Source of the DNA: an uncultured Bordetella sp.
GTDB taxonomy: Bacteria; Pseudomonadota; Gammaproteobacteria; Burkholderiales; Burkholderiaceae_B
Direction: 5' to 3'
DNA: 5,669 nt
NCBI GenBank assembly: GCA_937881145.1
Contig: CALGFL010000285.1
Span: 1-5,669 of the forward strand
Position 1 is the first letter of the stretch. Each line of letters starts with the position of its first letter. Below are positions 4,706-5,669 of the stretch, piece by piece. The notes beneath the pieces were generated by a model. It did not search any database, was not told the DNA's origin, and saw only the letters and a program-made list of their open reading frames with translations. The position numbers were made by a program, and so were the translations under genes.

Positions 4706-5669
4706 TCAATGCGTGGGCGTACCGATCCAGGTCTGGCCGGGTGTGCGCGGTTCATGAAAGAGATAGCGGCCGCGCCCGGTGTTCTTGGCCGCATACAGCG
4801 CTGCGTCGGCGTGCCTGAGCAGATCGTGGGCGTTGTCGCCGTCGTCGGGCGCGAGCGCCACGCCTATGCTCGTGCTGATGCTCAATGCCCGGCCGTCGAT
4901 CAGGAAAGGCCGTTGCAGGGCTTCGAGTATGCGTTCGGCCAGCCTGACCGCTTCCAGCCGCGCGTCGCGCACGACGGTCTGGACCGCGACGAATTCGTCG
5001 CCGCCCAGGCGCACGGCCAGGTCCTCCGGGCCGAGCAGCAGGTTCAGGCGGTCGCCCACGGCCACCAGCAGTGCGTCGCCCGTGGCGTGGCCGTAGCTGT
5101 CGTTGACCGGCTTGAAGCGGTCCAGGTCGAACAGCATCACATTGAAGCGCGCGCCCGAGGGCAGGCCTTCGACCATGCGCGCGAGCACGCGGTCGAGGTA
5201 GGCACGGTTGGGCAGGCCGGTCAGCGGATCGTGGTGCGCCATGTGGTCCAGCCGTATGGCGGTCTCCCGGATGGAGAGCAGCTGTTCGCGTTCGACGGCA
5301 GCCTTGCGCAGCGTTTCGATGGCCTTGGCGAGCTGGCCGATTTCATCGCGCCTGTCCTGGTGGGGCGCGACGGTAAGGGTGTCGCCCTGCGCCATGCCGA
5401 TGAGCGAGCGGATCAGCGCCGGAACGGGGCCGAACAGGCGGCGCAGGAGCCAGATGATGGCCAGGGTGGCGGCCAGCAGCACGGCCACGAGCATCAGCAG
5501 GGCATTGTGGATGAGCGTGTTGCGCGTGCGGTAGAGATCTTCGCGCGTGCCGATGCTGGAGATGAGCGCGCCGGTTGGCTTGCCCAGGCGCGTGGCGATG
5601 GGGATGGCGTTGACGAAGTAGTCGCGGCCGTCGATGCGGGCGAAGCCCATGTAGGGCTCCTTGAGATCG
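4706..5669 (-). CDS. Membrane-bound diguanylate cyclase (periplasmic sensor-TM-HAMP-GGDEF), N-terminus outside the window
   Basis: Diguanylate cyclases make c-di-GMP from two GTP. Numbering from the Met at 5650, residues 1-45 (YFVNAIPIATRLGKPTGALI...) look like the end of a Cache-type periplasmic sensor. A TM helix follows (about 49-69), then HAMP (about 70-122, ending in RRDEIGQLAKAIETL), a linker, and GGDEF from HDPLTGLPNR (140-149). FDLDRFKPVNDSYGH (174-188) and the intact GGDEF (216-220, bases 4991-5005) indicate an active enzyme. The inhibitory RxxD site is GPED (207-210), lacking its Arg. There is no EAL domain. Although AAGGAG precedes the Met at 5650, the codons before it (DLKEPY) continue the sensor domain and no N-terminal TM segment is present, so the gene almost certainly extends past the right edge. 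It is followed, with a 4-base gap, by the first binding-protein gene. Confidence 0.9.
   Translation of the reverse strand, partial: DLKEPYMGFARIDGRDYFVNAIPIATRLGKPTGALISSIGTREDLYRTRNTLIHNALLMLVAVLLAATLAIIWLLRRLFGPVPALIRSLIGMAQGDTLTVAPHQDRRDEIGQLAKAIETLRKAAVEREQLLSIRETAIRLDHMAHHDPLTGLPNRAYLDRVLARMVEGLPSGARFNVMLFDLDRFKPVNDSYGHATGDALLVAVGDRLNLLLGPEDLAVRLGGDEFVAVQTVVRDARLEAVRLAERILEALQRPFLIDGRALSISTSIGVALAPDDGDNAHDLLRHADAALYAAKNTGRGRYLFHEPRTPGQTWIGTPTH

Noticed and set aside
5648..5662. AAGGAG followed by ATG at 5648-5650 as the true start of the GGDEF gene
   Set aside because: The upstream codons stay open to the window edge and read as sensor domain. Starting here would remove the first membrane segment and most of the periplasmic domain. 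A chance match is more likely.
1..5669. CRISPR arrays, tRNA/rRNA genes, insertion sequences or phage genes
   Set aside because: No regularly spaced repeats, transposase-like frames, terminal repeats or tRNA-like folds were found. The window looks like ordinary chromosomal DNA.

Overview
The window is GC-rich, densely coded DNA with Gram-negative features: signal peptides, periplasmic binding proteins, and a membrane-bound GGDEF enzyme. Codon use and gene content suggest a betaproteobacterium of the Bordetella/Achromobacter (Alcaligenaceae) type. That assignment is by general resemblance, not by a database search.

Left part (1-2439, plus strand): about 238 bases without a confident gene come first. 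They end in an AT-rich 21-bp near-palindrome that contains a -10-like hexamer. Next are a MarR-type regulator (239-676) and, overlapping or directly abutting it, a ClC-family anion channel/transporter with two C-terminal CBS domains (start 682, alternative 673, end 2439). The pair looks like one transcription unit, probably controlled by its own MarR protein at the palindrome.

Middle (2440-2811): a strong hairpin with A and T tracts lies between two convergent units and can terminate both. To its right, on the minus strand, is a 65-residue protein of the YjfB putative-motility family. It has a good ribosome binding site and an upstream inverted repeat.

Right part (2812-5669, minus strand): three genes are tightly packed and read leftwards. 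The first is a membrane-bound diguanylate cyclase (end of a periplasmic sensor domain, one TM segment, HAMP, GGDEF) that runs off the right edge. Two family-3 solute-binding proteins of the GltI (glutamate/aspartate) type follow, separated by 4-bp and 18-bp gaps. No ABC permease or ATPase is visible.

The most interesting reading is that the two binding proteins are ligand receptors for the cyclase rather than transport components, comparable in principle to NspS-MbaA of Vibrio cholerae. The first retains the ligand-contacting Arg and His expected for a GltI-like protein. The second has lost both, which suggests a different ligand or a modulatory role. The cyclase has an intact GGDEF motif but lacks the Arg of the product-inhibition site. 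The small motility-family gene lies downstream on the same strand, which fits a c-di-GMP/motility theme, although it seems to have its own promoter.
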